16,044 bases of DNA from the NCBI GenBank assembly GCA_002402245.1, contig NVVP01000002.1, positions 12,601 to 28,644 on the forward strand, read 5' to 3'. The notes below the pieces were generated by a model. That model made no database searches and had not been told where the DNA came from. It saw only the letters and a program-made list of their open reading frames with translations. Numbering within the stretch: the first letter of the stretch is position 1; each line of letters opens with the position of its first letter. This document shows positions 7,145 to 13,790 of this stretch, piece after piece. Both the position numbers and the translations under genes were made by a program. Source of the DNA: Gammaproteobacteria bacterium (lineage in GTDB: Bacteria; Pseudomonadota; Gammaproteobacteria; Nitrosococcales; Methylophagaceae).

Positions 7145-8548
7145 TTGAGAAACAGCCTATTGAAACACTTCATCCTAATTTTATTACTGTTGTGTACGAC
7201 TAATTCTCAAGCTATCTATTGGCAGGATGTAAGTCGAATAAATTCTATCAATATTAGTCAGGTGTTCAAGGTTCAATCTGAGTCCGATGCTATTGAGGCA
7301 ATAAACTATGCTAAACAGCAAGGTAAGAAAGTCGTTATTGCCGGTACGAAACATAGTCAGGGTGGCCACATACTTTTTCCTGATGCAGTGCTTCTTAATA
7401 TGAAGAGCTTCAATAAAGTAATTGACCTAAACCTTAAGCAAAAACGAATTAAAGTGCAAAGTGGAATAAGCTGGGCTGAAATTCAACAAGTCATTAACCC
7501 GCATCGATTATCCGTTGCTGTGATGCAATCTTCTAATATCTTTTCTATCGGCGGGTCATTAAGTGCCAATATTCATGGCCGAGATCCCCGCTATGGTCCA
7601 TTAATTGAAACAGTCATTAGCCTCAAAGTGCTATTAGCTTCTGGCGATATTTTAATTGTTAGCCGACAATCACATGCGGATATCTTTCATTCGGTAATGG
7701 GTGGTTTTGGAGTAATTGCAGTCATTCTCGAAGCTGAATTACAACTTATTGATGACACCATGTTAGCTAAATCAACAACACAAGTAGATTATGATGCGTA
7801 CATCGCTAATTTAAAAGAAAATACTAGCGACCTTGAACTGCATTACGGACGCTGCTCTTTTGTAAAAGGAAAAGACTTTTTACAAGAATGCTACAGTGTT
7901 GATTACCGTCAAACCGATAGTGATCCTGCTAACTTTTCTTTAGTTGACGAACAAAATATTGAAAGAAATGCATTCTTTTTCAACCTATCCAGACATAGTG
8001 ATTTTGGCAAAATATTAAGGTGGCACTTTCAAAGAGCATGGCTTGATATTCCAGAGACAACACAAATAGTTTCTCGAAATAATGCCATGCGACCTCCTAT
8101 CAAATTCTTGGATTTCAAAAACCCTAAAGAGACCGATATTTTACAAGAGTACTTCATACCCCTTGATCAGTTTGCTAGTTATATGGCATCGCTAAAAATG
8201 ATTTTAACCAAACAAGATGTCAACCTGCTTAGCCTTACCCTACGCTATGTTAAGCATAATTCAGACAGTCTACTCGCTTACTCCAAGCAAGATTCAATCG
8301 CCATCGTGCTGTATATCAATATAAACCTTGAACCAGCAGCAATTAAACACGCAAAAGAGTGGACCATAAAACTAGTTGATAGCGCCATTGAGCATCAGGG
8401 TAGTTACTATCTTGTTTATCAGCGTTTCCCCACATTAGAGCAATTTCAAACGACATATCCTCGTTGGCAAGAATTTACCCAGATCAAAAAACGCCACGAT
8501 CCTGATATGCTATTTAATAATTTATTTTATCAAACATACCTTCATTAG
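7145..8548 (+). CDS. Exported FAD-linked oxidase (PCMH/VAO family)
   Basis: The protein has 467 residues from TTG 7145, or 462 from TTG 7160, which has GAGAAA seven bases before it. No in-frame ATG precedes the mature region. Residues about 7-23 form a signal peptide (ILILLLLCTTNSQA, then IYWQDV). The FAD_binding_4 domain follows: VVIAGTKHSQGGHILFP (about 63-79), where the His of the xxGxxHS motif is the usual site of covalent FAD attachment, then SIGGSLSANIHGRDPRYGP (135-153) and VMGGFGVIAVILEAEL. The C-terminal part ends RWQEFTQIKKRHDPDMLFNN, as in sugar-acid or alditol oxidases. The substrate cannot be read from sequence. The membrane protein gene follows after 38 bases. Confidence 0.8.
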   Translation: MRNSLLKHFILILLLLCTTNSQAIYWQDVSRINSINISQVFKVQSESDAIEAINYAKQQGKKVVIAGTKHSQGGHILFPDAVLLNMKSFNKVIDLNLKQKRIKVQSGISWAEIQQVINPHRLSVAVMQSSNIFSIGGSLSANIHGRDPRYGPLIETVISLKVLLASGDILIVSRQSHADIFHSVMGGFGVIAVILEAELQLIDDTMLAKSTTQVDYDAYIANLKENTSDLELHYGRCSFVKGKDFLQECYSVDYRQTDSDPANFSLVDEQNIERNAFFFNLSRHSDFGKILRWHFQRAWLDIPETTQIVSRNNAMRPPIKFLDFKNPKETDILQEYFIPLDQFASYMASLKMILTKQDVNLLSLTLRYVKHNSDSLLAYSKQDSIAIVLYININLEPAAIKHAKEWTIKLVDSAIEHQGSYYLVYQRFPTLEQFQTTYPRWQEFTQIKKRHDPDMLFNNLFYQTYLH

Positions 8549-8586
8549 CCTGCCAGTAGTGAATGTGTCTTTGCATGAGGCCATAC

Positions 8587-9183
8587 ATGACAATTAACTC
8601 TAAAGGTACATTTATTTATACCTTTCTCACCTCAGGTATTGTCTACCTATTAGCTTACTTACTGACAACATCACACTATTCAGATCAAGCTGCGGCTGCC
8701 TCACTTTCCGTAGGTTTTTGTGTTTATTTAATTATCCGTAAGATCTACAAACAAGAGCAAGGCTTAGATACATTACTCGCAAAGGCCTACCGACTTATTA
8801 TTTGGCTTGTACCCATCTTATTAATTACAGCACAGTTAATTTTATTTTTTGTTAACCCTGGAGATGAACCACAATTTACAGCGTTTTATACCGCCGATGA
8901 TTTATTATGGTCAGGCCCGTTAGTAATAGCACTCTGGCCTATTCTTAATATGTTTGTATTGCTGGAAAATATCTTCACCTTCTTATGGATGCTAGTCTAT
9001 TACCTCGGAACACCGGTATTTATTGTGCTCATTATCTTGGCTTTGCTCGCACTAGTGACTGTATTTAAAAAACTAATCCGCTTAAAAGCAGAATCGGTCA
9101 TCCAATTTTCACTGACTTTAGCGTCTAGTTACGTATTAACTCCCATCATTGCTTACACCTTCTGTATTTACCTTTGGTATTAA
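8587..9183 (+). CDS. Multi-pass membrane protein of unknown function
   Basis: I choose the ATG at 8587 (198 aa) because GAGG lies seven bases upstream; an ATG at 8563 would add eight residues (MCLCMRPY). The protein has about six hydrophobic segments (roughly residues 8-27, 35-50, 66-88, 105-125, 130-157 and 172-196). A polar loop (NPGDEPQFTAFYTADD) lies between the third and fourth. I do not recognise a family or any catalytic motif. It follows the FAD oxidase on the same strand with no terminator between, so a functional link, for example passing electrons or anchoring the exported oxidase, is possible but only inferred. Confidence 0.65.
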   Translation: MTINSKGTFIYTFLTSGIVYLLAYLLTTSHYSDQAAAASLSVGFCVYLIIRKIYKQEQGLDTLLAKAYRLIIWLVPILLITAQLILFFVNPGDEPQFTAFYTADDLLWSGPLVIALWPILNMFVLLENIFTFLWMLVYYLGTPVFIVLIILALLALVTVFKKLIRLKAESVIQFSLTLASSYVLTPIIAYTFCIYLWY

Positions 9184-9331
9184 TCACTTATTTTTTAATA
9201 GAGGCCAAACTCAGCCCTCACTTTGTTTATTTTAGCTTGTTCAGTCTTTCTATATTTCACTTCATAAATTGAAATTAGACCGTCACAAAGTATCTTAGAA
9301 CGCGAAAATAGGCTCTAAACAAATTAATCCA

Positions 9332-9360
9332 AGCATTAAACAATGCTAATACGTTATACT
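9332..9360 (+). promoter_or_regulatory. Promoter region of the tetR-HPP operon with an upstream palindrome
   Basis: AGCATT-AAAC-AATGCT (9332-9347) is a perfect 6-base inverted repeat lying where the -35 should be. It is followed by a TATACT -10 (9355-9360; 5 of 6). No good -35 hexamer is present, which would fit an activated or tightly controlled promoter. The rest of the 204-base gap shows nothing else I can assign. Confidence 0.4.
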
Positions 9361-9364
9361 TTTA

Positions 9365-9380
9365 CCAAACAACCGTTTGG
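9365..9380. promoter_or_regulatory. Probable TetR-family operator overlapping transcript start and ribosome site
   Basis: CCAAAC-AACC-GTTTGG is a perfect inverted repeat with 6-base arms, 5 bases after the -10 and 7 bases before the tetR start codon. AAAC/GTTT arms with a short centre are common in TetR-type operators. The GG ending the right arm is also the start of the only Shine-Dalgarno-like sequence (GGA), so protein binding would block both RNA polymerase and expression of the operon. Autoregulation by the adjacent TetR protein is the simplest reading. Confidence 0.6.
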
Positions 9381-9387
9381 ATAAGTC

Positions 9388-9945
9388 ATGCCTACCATTA
9401 AAACTAATAGAGATATCATCATTAAAGAAAGCATTCATTTATTCAAAGTGCATGGTTACTACAGCACCACTATGGCCACTATTGGCGAGGCCTGTGGATT
9501 AATTAAAGGAAGTATCTATCATCATTTCAAAAGCAAAGAAGAATTAGCTTTAGAGTGTCTGAAATATATTCATCACTACTTTAATAAAGAGATTTTTTCT
9601 ATCGCAGATCAAAACCAATTATCTGCTAAAGAAAAATTAATCCTGTTCACTCAAAAAGTTGAAGTCTATTTCCTCGATAGTGAAGGCGGCTGTCTATTAG
9701 GTAATTTTGCCTTAGAAATATCGAATAATATTCCAGCATTGAAAAGTGAAATTATTGATTACTTCAAACATTGGCAACAAGCACTGTATGACATATTGGA
9801 ACCTGAGTTAGGTCATAAAGTGGCAACAGAGCAAGCAATCAAAGCCGTCTCTGCTACCCAAGGCAGCATCATGCTGATGCGTTTATATGATGAGTCAGAA
9901 GCCTTTACTGTGCAGAATAAACAGATAGTTAACTTACTACCGTAG
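9388..9945 (+). CDS. TetR-family transcriptional regulator
   Basis: This 185-residue protein has an N-terminal TetR DNA-binding domain: IIKESIHLFKVHGYYSTTMATIGEACGLIKGSIYHHFKSKEEL, with the helix-turn-helix about residues 29-48. The ligand domain contains the GGCLLGNFALEIS motif typical of one TetR C-terminal subgroup. It presumably represses its own operon through the palindrome just upstream and releases it when a small molecule binds; the ligand is unknown. The HPP gene starts 22 bases after its stop, so the two share one transcript. Confidence 0.93.
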   Translation: MPTIKTNRDIIIKESIHLFKVHGYYSTTMATIGEACGLIKGSIYHHFKSKEELALECLKYIHHYFNKEIFSIADQNQLSAKEKLILFTQKVEVYFLDSEGGCLLGNFALEISNNIPALKSEIIDYFKHWQQALYDILEPELGHKVATEQAIKAVSATQGSIMLMRLYDESEAFTVQNKQIVNLLP

Positions 9946-9967
9946 CCGAATTAAAAGGATCCAGAGC

Positions 9968-10477
9968 ATGTCATATTTTAAAAAATTTAAAGGCTTATCT
10001 GCAGCCGTACCTCCCGCGCCATCATTACGACAAGTAGGCTTTATTTGGTTGGGTGCTTTTTTGGCCGCTACTGTTCTAGCCTATTTAGCGTTTATCAGCA
10101 AACAGCCTCTCATTTTAGGATCCTTTGGTGCTTCAATCTTTATTTTATTTATTCTGCCTGATTCACCTTTTGCCCAACCTCGTAATGTCATTGGGGGCCA
10201 TATTGTATCCAGCTTAGTCGGTCTAACATTTCTACACTTTGTAGGCCCAGATTGGTGGAGCATGGCATTAGCACTCGCAACCGCACTTTCTTTGATGCAA
10301 CTTCTCAAAGTACCTCACCCTCCAGCAGGCTCTAATCCATTCATCGTATTCTTAGCAGCTGCAAATTGGGAGTTTCTATTAATGCCCACCTTGGTCGGTG
10401 CCATTTTATTGGTCATTGTCGCCTTGTTTTATAACAATATCCCCAAGGATAAAACCTACCCTAAATATTGGTGGTGA
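9968..10477 (+). CDS. HPP-family membrane protein
   Basis: This 169-residue protein has four to five membrane segments: about 23-41, 46-63, 74-92, 97-114 and 137-155. It carries the family signature PHPPAGSNP at 116-124, together with GSFGAS (51-56) and QPRNVIGGH (70-78). The family is PF04982; a chloroplast/cyanobacterial branch has been reported to move nitrite, while the role of short bacterial forms is open. AGGAT lies ahead of the ATG. Regulation is most likely through the adjacent TetR protein. Nothing in the neighbourhood points to nitrogen metabolism. Confidence 0.9.
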   Translation: MSYFKKFKGLSAAVPPAPSLRQVGFIWLGAFLAATVLAYLAFISKQPLILGSFGASIFILFILPDSPFAQPRNVIGGHIVSSLVGLTFLHFVGPDWWSMALALATALSLMQLLKVPHPPAGSNPFIVFLAAANWEFLLMPTLVGAILLVIVALFYNNIPKDKTYPKYWW

Positions 10478-10557
10478 TTACCTTTAATCGTAGCTTAAGC
10501 CTAGGTTATAAATAAGATATTGATAGTACACATAATATAATTTTATTTGCTCTAGTA

Positions 10558-10587
10558 TTGACCGGTATAAAAAGTTAATTTTAAACT
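10558..10587 (+). promoter_or_regulatory. Candidate promoter for the small exported protein
   Basis: TTGACC (10558-10563; 5 of 6) and TAAACT (10582-10587; 4 of 6) are separated by 18 bases, about 53 bases before the TTG start. The 160-base gap after the HPP gene is otherwise AT-rich; no terminator hairpin was found in it. Confidence 0.35.
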
Positions 10588-10640
10588 AGACATTATTTGT
10601 TTTTTGTTAGAAACAACCAATGATATTTAAGGAAATTAAA

Positions 10641-11123
10641 TTGAATAAGAACCACATTATTATTGCATCTTTATTTATGCTGTCACTATCAACTGCTGCT
10701 ACAGCGGCACCTACTGCTTCAGCTAATGACATGCAAGGCTGCCAGGCCTATATTAGCTTTATAAATGACAAGGTAGACTCCACATCCAAAAAGTACCCTA
10801 CAGATGAGCTTGCCAAAATAAAAAGCGGCTTAAATATTTACAATAATTATATTCAGACTGAAGTAATCACCCCTACTTTAAATAAACTTTCTTCTAATAA
10901 TGCAGAGAAAGTCGCTGAATACCAACAACAGATTGACTCAGCTAATGCTCAAATAGTGAAATCATTACACGCTAGCTACCCACAAGATCGCTTTTTCATG
11001 GATTTTGCTGTTTCCATCAATGATGGATGTGTTAAAAAATCCGTTCCAGCTGAAGGCTCTAGTGATTATCAATCATTAGAAACAGCACTTAAACTTATAA
11101 TCAAACTGGCCCGCCAAAACTAG
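10641..11123 (+). CDS. Small exported protein, two cysteines, unknown function
   Basis: I place the start at TTG 10641 (160 aa): AAGGA lies exactly seven bases before it, and the resulting N-terminus MNKNHIIIASLFMLSLSTAATA is a clean signal peptide with cleavage after AATA-A. An ATG at 10620 would add seven residues that blur the signal and has no ribosome site. The mature protein (about 138 aa) is mostly helical and polar, with one cysteine near each end (MQGCQAY and NDGCVKK) that could form a disulfide in the periplasm. I do not recognise the family. It appears to be a single-gene unit between the HPP operon and the zinc-ribbon gene. Confidence 0.65.
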   Translation: MNKNHIIIASLFMLSLSTAATAAPTASANDMQGCQAYISFINDKVDSTSKKYPTDELAKIKSGLNIYNNYIQTEVITPTLNKLSSNNAEKVAEYQQQIDSANAQIVKSLHASYPQDRFFMDFAVSINDGCVKKSVPAEGSSDYQSLETALKLIIKLARQN

Positions 11124-11144
11124 TTTTTCTCCAGTTCAAGTCAA

Positions 11145-11185
11145 GATCAAGCTGCCTCTTAGTTAACTTAAGAGGCTGCTTGATC
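11145..11185. repeat. 41-base near-perfect palindrome
   Basis: GATCAAGC (11145-11152), T, GCCTCTTA (11154-11161), a 7-base centre, TAAGAGGC (11169-11176), T, GCTTGATC (11178-11185). The two 8-base arm pairs are separated by one T-T mismatch. It lies 22 bases after the preceding stop codon. It would make a very stable hairpin, but there is no U-run on either side, so it is not a canonical intrinsic terminator; it may stabilise the upstream mRNA 3' end or bind a protein. TTGATC at its right edge and TACAAT at 11205-11210 (19-base spacing) may be a weak promoter for the next gene. Confidence 0.7.
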
Positions 11186-11254
11186 CTACAACAGCGTTCT
11201 AATGTACAATCAAAACAACACAACACTACTCCCTAATAACCTCACAGGTGACAC

Positions 11255-12355
11255 ATGGAAAATAAAGTAAAGCCTAAAGCACCTTGGACCCATCGCTTTG
11301 CCATCAAGCTGTTTACCCTTTTATTATCCATTTTTAGTTTCTGGTTATTGGGTTTTATTGTTCATGATATCGATACTATTGAAGGGCCTAGTTATACCGA
11401 ATATGAAAATAGGGCTGTTAGTGAAAAAAATGTCCTCACACGGACTGAGTTACGCAAAGAGATAAGCCTGCTGCGTATTAATATCGAAAATGAAGAAACC
11501 AACCAGCGTGTGTTAAAAAGCAGTACTAACAATCTACAAAAAACGATCAGCCAGATATTAGCGATTCAAAAACTAGATACAGCGAATGAAACTCAACGTG
11601 GTGAAGAAGAGAGCAAAGCCTTTTCTAATAGTCTCAATTTATTTTTAGAAAACCAAAAACAGTTCCAAGCCATTAATACCACTATTTCTACACTAACTAC
11701 TGAAAAACAGATTTTATCTAAGCAGTTAGAAGATATTGAATCAATCATTGAAATAGATAAGAAAAAAGGCCGAGCTGAATATTACACCGTCTTAGATACA
11801 CATAATTCAAAAATTGCATTTTATAAATTAAGCTTATTAGCACCCTTTTTATTGCTCGCCTTATTCGCAGCTTATAAAACGATGGGCAAACCTAGCTTTC
11901 CAATTTACTTATCTTTTGCTCTTGCCACCGTGCTCAAAGTATCACTCATCATTCATGAGTATTTCCCTAGCAAATTATTTAAATATGTCTTGTTATTAAT
12001 GCTTATCGTGGCGGTGTTACGTTTGCTTAGCTACTTCATTAAGGCAGTTGCGGCACCTAAGAAAAGTTTACTTATTAAACAGTATCGTGATTCATATACC
12101 CACTTCTTATGCCCTATGTGTGAATACCCCATTCGAAAAGGCCCAATGAAATACCTTTTCTGGACACGAAAAACACTTAAAAAGCTGCAATTACCCACCA
12201 CTAGCGAGCCGGATAATAATCCCTACCACTGCCCTTCATGTGGAACAGGATTATTTGAGCCGTGCTCAAGCTGTAATTCTATTCGCCACTCTTTATTACC
12301 TTATTGTGAAAGCTGTGATGATGAAAAAGAAGTCGCTATTATCACTACGGACTAA
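11255..12355 (+). CDS. Membrane protein with coiled coil and four-CxxC zinc-ribbon tail
   Basis: This 366-residue protein starts after a good AGGTGA ribosome site. Order of parts: a membrane segment at about 18-36; a long polar helical region (about 55-170) rich in Glu, Gln, Lys and Leu, likely coiled coil; three hydrophobic segments (about 190-207, 213-233 and 243-263); and a cytoplasmic tail. The tail has four CxxC pairs: C286/C289, C326/C329, C337/C340 and C351/C354. These can bind two zinc ions as a double zinc ribbon. The coiled coil would lie in the periplasm if the tail is cytoplasmic. I do not recognise the family. No partner gene is evident; it stands alone between two putative promoters. 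Confidence 0.75.
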   Translation: MENKVKPKAPWTHRFAIKLFTLLLSIFSFWLLGFIVHDIDTIEGPSYTEYENRAVSEKNVLTRTELRKEISLLRINIENEETNQRVLKSSTNNLQKTISQILAIQKLDTANETQRGEEESKAFSNSLNLFLENQKQFQAINTTISTLTTEKQILSKQLEDIESIIEIDKKKGRAEYYTVLDTHNSKIAFYKLSLLAPFLLLALFAAYKTMGKPSFPIYLSFALATVLKVSLIIHEYFPSKLFKYVLLLMLIVAVLRLLSYFIKAVAAPKKSLLIKQYRDSYTHFLCPMCEYPIRKGPMKYLFWTRKTLKKLQLPTTSEPDNNPYHCPSCGTGLFEPCSSCNSIRHSLLPYCESCDDEKEVAIITTD

Positions 12356-12446
12356 CAGCTAAAATAGTACTAAGCTTGGCGCATTAGTTCTTCTGTTTAT
12401 TCTGGCATCAATAAGCGAACAAGAAACAACCCATGTCTGGCTGTTA

Positions 12447-12458
12447 GCCTAGCTAGGC
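12447..12458. promoter_or_regulatory. Perfect 12-base palindrome upstream of the trpS promoter
   Basis: GCCTAGCTAGGC is self-complementary and lies 20 bases before the putative trpS -10. It contains two adjacent CTAG units; the TrpR operator also uses CTAG half-sites but with a different spacing, so I do not call it a TrpR box. The stretch 12356-12446 after the zinc-ribbon gene shows no terminator and nothing else I can assign. Confidence 0.35.
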
Positions 12459-12472
12459 CTGATTAAATCTAT

Positions 12473-12496
12473 CGTGCTTATAATTGCATAAGCACG
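12473..12496. promoter_or_regulatory. Inverted repeat containing the putative trpS -10
   Basis: CGTGCTTAT (12473-12481), centre AATTGC, ATAAGCACG (12488-12496): nine perfect base pairs. A consensus TATAAT -10 (12479-12484) lies inside it, which puts the transcript start near 12491, about 30 bases before the leader peptide. No -35 is recognisable. A protein binding this repeat would compete directly with RNA polymerase, so it may be an operator. As RNA it has no U-tract and is not a terminator. Confidence 0.45.
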
Positions 12497-12521
12497 CGTA
12501 CTCTGGTAATTTTGTTCGGCG

Positions 12522-12578
12522 ATGACTATTCAATTACTTATTTTTATTTCAAATAATGCTTGGTGGCGCTCTTTCTAA
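12522..12578 (+). CDS. Putative Trp leader peptide (18 aa, tandem Trp codons)
   Basis: ATG at 12522 and TAA at 12576 enclose MTIQLLIFISNNAWWRSF. Residues 14-15 are consecutive TGG codons (12561-12566), three codons before the stop. The E. coli trp leader peptide ends GWWRTS in the same geometry. The frame lies about 30 bases after a putative transcript start and 100 bases before trpS, and the stop codon falls between the two arms of the first RNA stem, as attenuation requires. Weak point: only a poor ribosome site (TCGGCG) precedes the ATG. The peptide is not expected to act as a protein; its translation senses charged tRNA-Trp. Confidence 0.7.
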   Translation: MTIQLLIFISNNAWWRSF

Positions 12579-12665
12579 TAGAGCGGCATAAGATAATTAC
12601 ACTTAATGCCGCCAGTAATTGGCTCTAACTGCATAAGTGTATGTTTGAGTGTTTACTGGCGGTAT
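12561..12665 (+). promoter_or_regulatory. Ribosome-mediated attenuator-like RNA switch of trpS
   Basis: Three exclusive stems can be drawn. Stem 1:2 pairs CGCTCT (12567-12572) with AGAGCG (12580-12585). Stem 2:3 pairs GCGGCAT (12583-12589) with ATGCCGC (12606-12612). Stem 3:4 pairs ATGCCGCCAGTAA (12606-12618) with TTACTGGCGGTAT (12653-12665), 13 pairs with one G-U. A ribosome stalled on the Trp codons hides segment 1, favours 2:3 and prevents 3:4. A ribosome reaching the stop covers segment 2 and lets 3:4 form. No U-run follows 3:4; it ends 3 bases before the trpS AGGAG, so blocking of initiation (or Rho action) is more likely than intrinsic termination. TACACTTA (12598-12605) with TAAGTGTA (12634-12641) is a further competing pair. 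Confidence 0.65.
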
Positions 12666-12678
12666 ATCAGGAGACACA

Positions 12679-13710
12679 ATGAATAACGAAGCAACTAGTA
12701 TTAGTAGCGAAGAAAAAATCCTAACCGGTGATAGAGCCACAGGTAGTTTGCATCTAGGTCATTATGTTGGCTCACTTTCTCGCCGCATTGACTTACAGCA
12801 TCAATATCATCAAACAATCCTTATCGCCGATCTACAAGGTTTGACTGATAATGGCTTCAACCCTACTAAAGTCTCATCGAATATTCTTAATTTGATGGCA
12901 GATTATCTTGCCGTAGGTATTGATCCAACAAAAACGACTATTTGTCTTCAGTCTGCTTTACCTGCCCTATCTGAATTAACGATGTATTACTCAAACTTAG
13001 TTTCAGTTAGTCGTCTACAACGTAATCCTACCGTGAAAAATGAGATTGCTAATAAAGAATTTGGCACTTCTATTCCAACAGGTTTTTTAACCTACCCTAT
13101 CAGCCAAGCAGCAGATATCACTGCATTTAAAGGTACGTTAATCCCTGTAGGTGATGATCAATTGCCCATGATCGAGCAAACCAATGAGATTGTTAGAAAA
13201 ATCAATACCATTGCAGATAAGAAAGTCTTAGTAGAATGTAAACCATTACTGAGTAAAACGCCTAGATTGCCGTCACCTGATGGCAAGAATAAAATGTCTA
13301 AATCAATGAATAATTGTATCTTTCTAGGCGCAAGTGAAAAAGAAATAACTAAAGCAGTAAAAGGTATGTATACCGATGCAAACCATTTAAGAGTGGATGA
13401 CCCAGGTCAGATTGAAGGTAATATAGCCTTCACTTATTTAGATGCATTTCATCCTGATGCTGACCTTGTACAATCACTAAAAGATCACTACCAACGTGGT
13501 GGCCTAGGTGATAGCAAAGTTAAAGCAGTATTAAATGACTGCCTGCAAGAATTATTAGCCCCTATTCGCAGCCAACGTGAGCTTTTCTTATCGGATAAAG
13601 CTGAGCTTCTAGCAACCTTAAAAGCGGGTACAGTAAGCGCTCATGAAGAAACGCAACAAGTATTACTGGATGTAAAAGGTTTGTTTGGACTGAATTTATT
13701 TGAAATTTAA
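12679..13710 (+). CDS. trpS: Tryptophanyl-tRNA synthetase, Firmicutes-like type
   Basis: This class Ic synthetase charges tRNA-Trp. I choose ATG 12679 (343 aa): AGGAG lies five bases before it; an in-frame GTG at 12649 would start inside the regulatory stem. The ATP-binding motif HLGH is at 25-28 (TGSLHLGHYVGSL) and KMSKS at 205-209. Between them are ADLQGLTDNG, LAVGIDPTKTTICLQS, the SRLQRNPTVK helix, SQAADITAFKGTLIPVGDDQLPMIEQT, all intact, so the enzyme should be active. The motifs follow the Streptococcus/Clostridium-type TrpRS more than the E. coli TrpS (FSGAQPSGELTIGNYMGAL). It is a single-gene unit with its own leader and terminator. Confidence 0.96.
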   Translation: MNNEATSISSEEKILTGDRATGSLHLGHYVGSLSRRIDLQHQYHQTILIADLQGLTDNGFNPTKVSSNILNLMADYLAVGIDPTKTTICLQSALPALSELTMYYSNLVSVSRLQRNPTVKNEIANKEFGTSIPTGFLTYPISQAADITAFKGTLIPVGDDQLPMIEQTNEIVRKINTIADKKVLVECKPLLSKTPRLPSPDGKNKMSKSMNNCIFLGASEKEITKAVKGMYTDANHLRVDDPGQIEGNIAFTYLDAFHPDADLVQSLKDHYQRGGLGDSKVKAVLNDCLQELLAPIRSQRELFLSDKAELLATLKAGTVSAHEETQQVLLDVKGLFGLNLFEI

Positions 13711-13733
13711 ACAGATATAATCATGCAAAAAAT

Positions 13734-13767
13734 AAAAAGGGTAAACAGTGATGTTTACCCTTTTTTT
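13734..13767 (+). terminator. Rho-independent terminator of trpS
   Basis: GGGTAAAC (13739-13746), loop AGTGAT, GTTTACCC (13753-13760), followed by seven T. Five A before the stem pair with the T-run, so it could also stop transcription on the other strand. It begins 24 bases after the trpS stop and separates trpS from the GNAT gene. Confidence 0.95.
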
Positions 13768-13790
13768 ATGCAGCATAATTAGAGTTCATC

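Noticed and set aside
12447..12458. TrpR operator in front of trpS.
   Set aside because: The two CTAG units are adjacent instead of spaced as in the known operator, and the outer bases differ.
12473..12496. Intrinsic terminator of the zinc-ribbon gene.
   Set aside because: The stem is good but no U-run follows on either strand, and it contains a consensus -10.
12556..12591. A second short frame (ATG at 12556, MLGGALSNRAA) in the trpS leader.
   Set aside because: It has no Trp codons and overlaps the better candidate in another frame; its stop position does not fit the stems.
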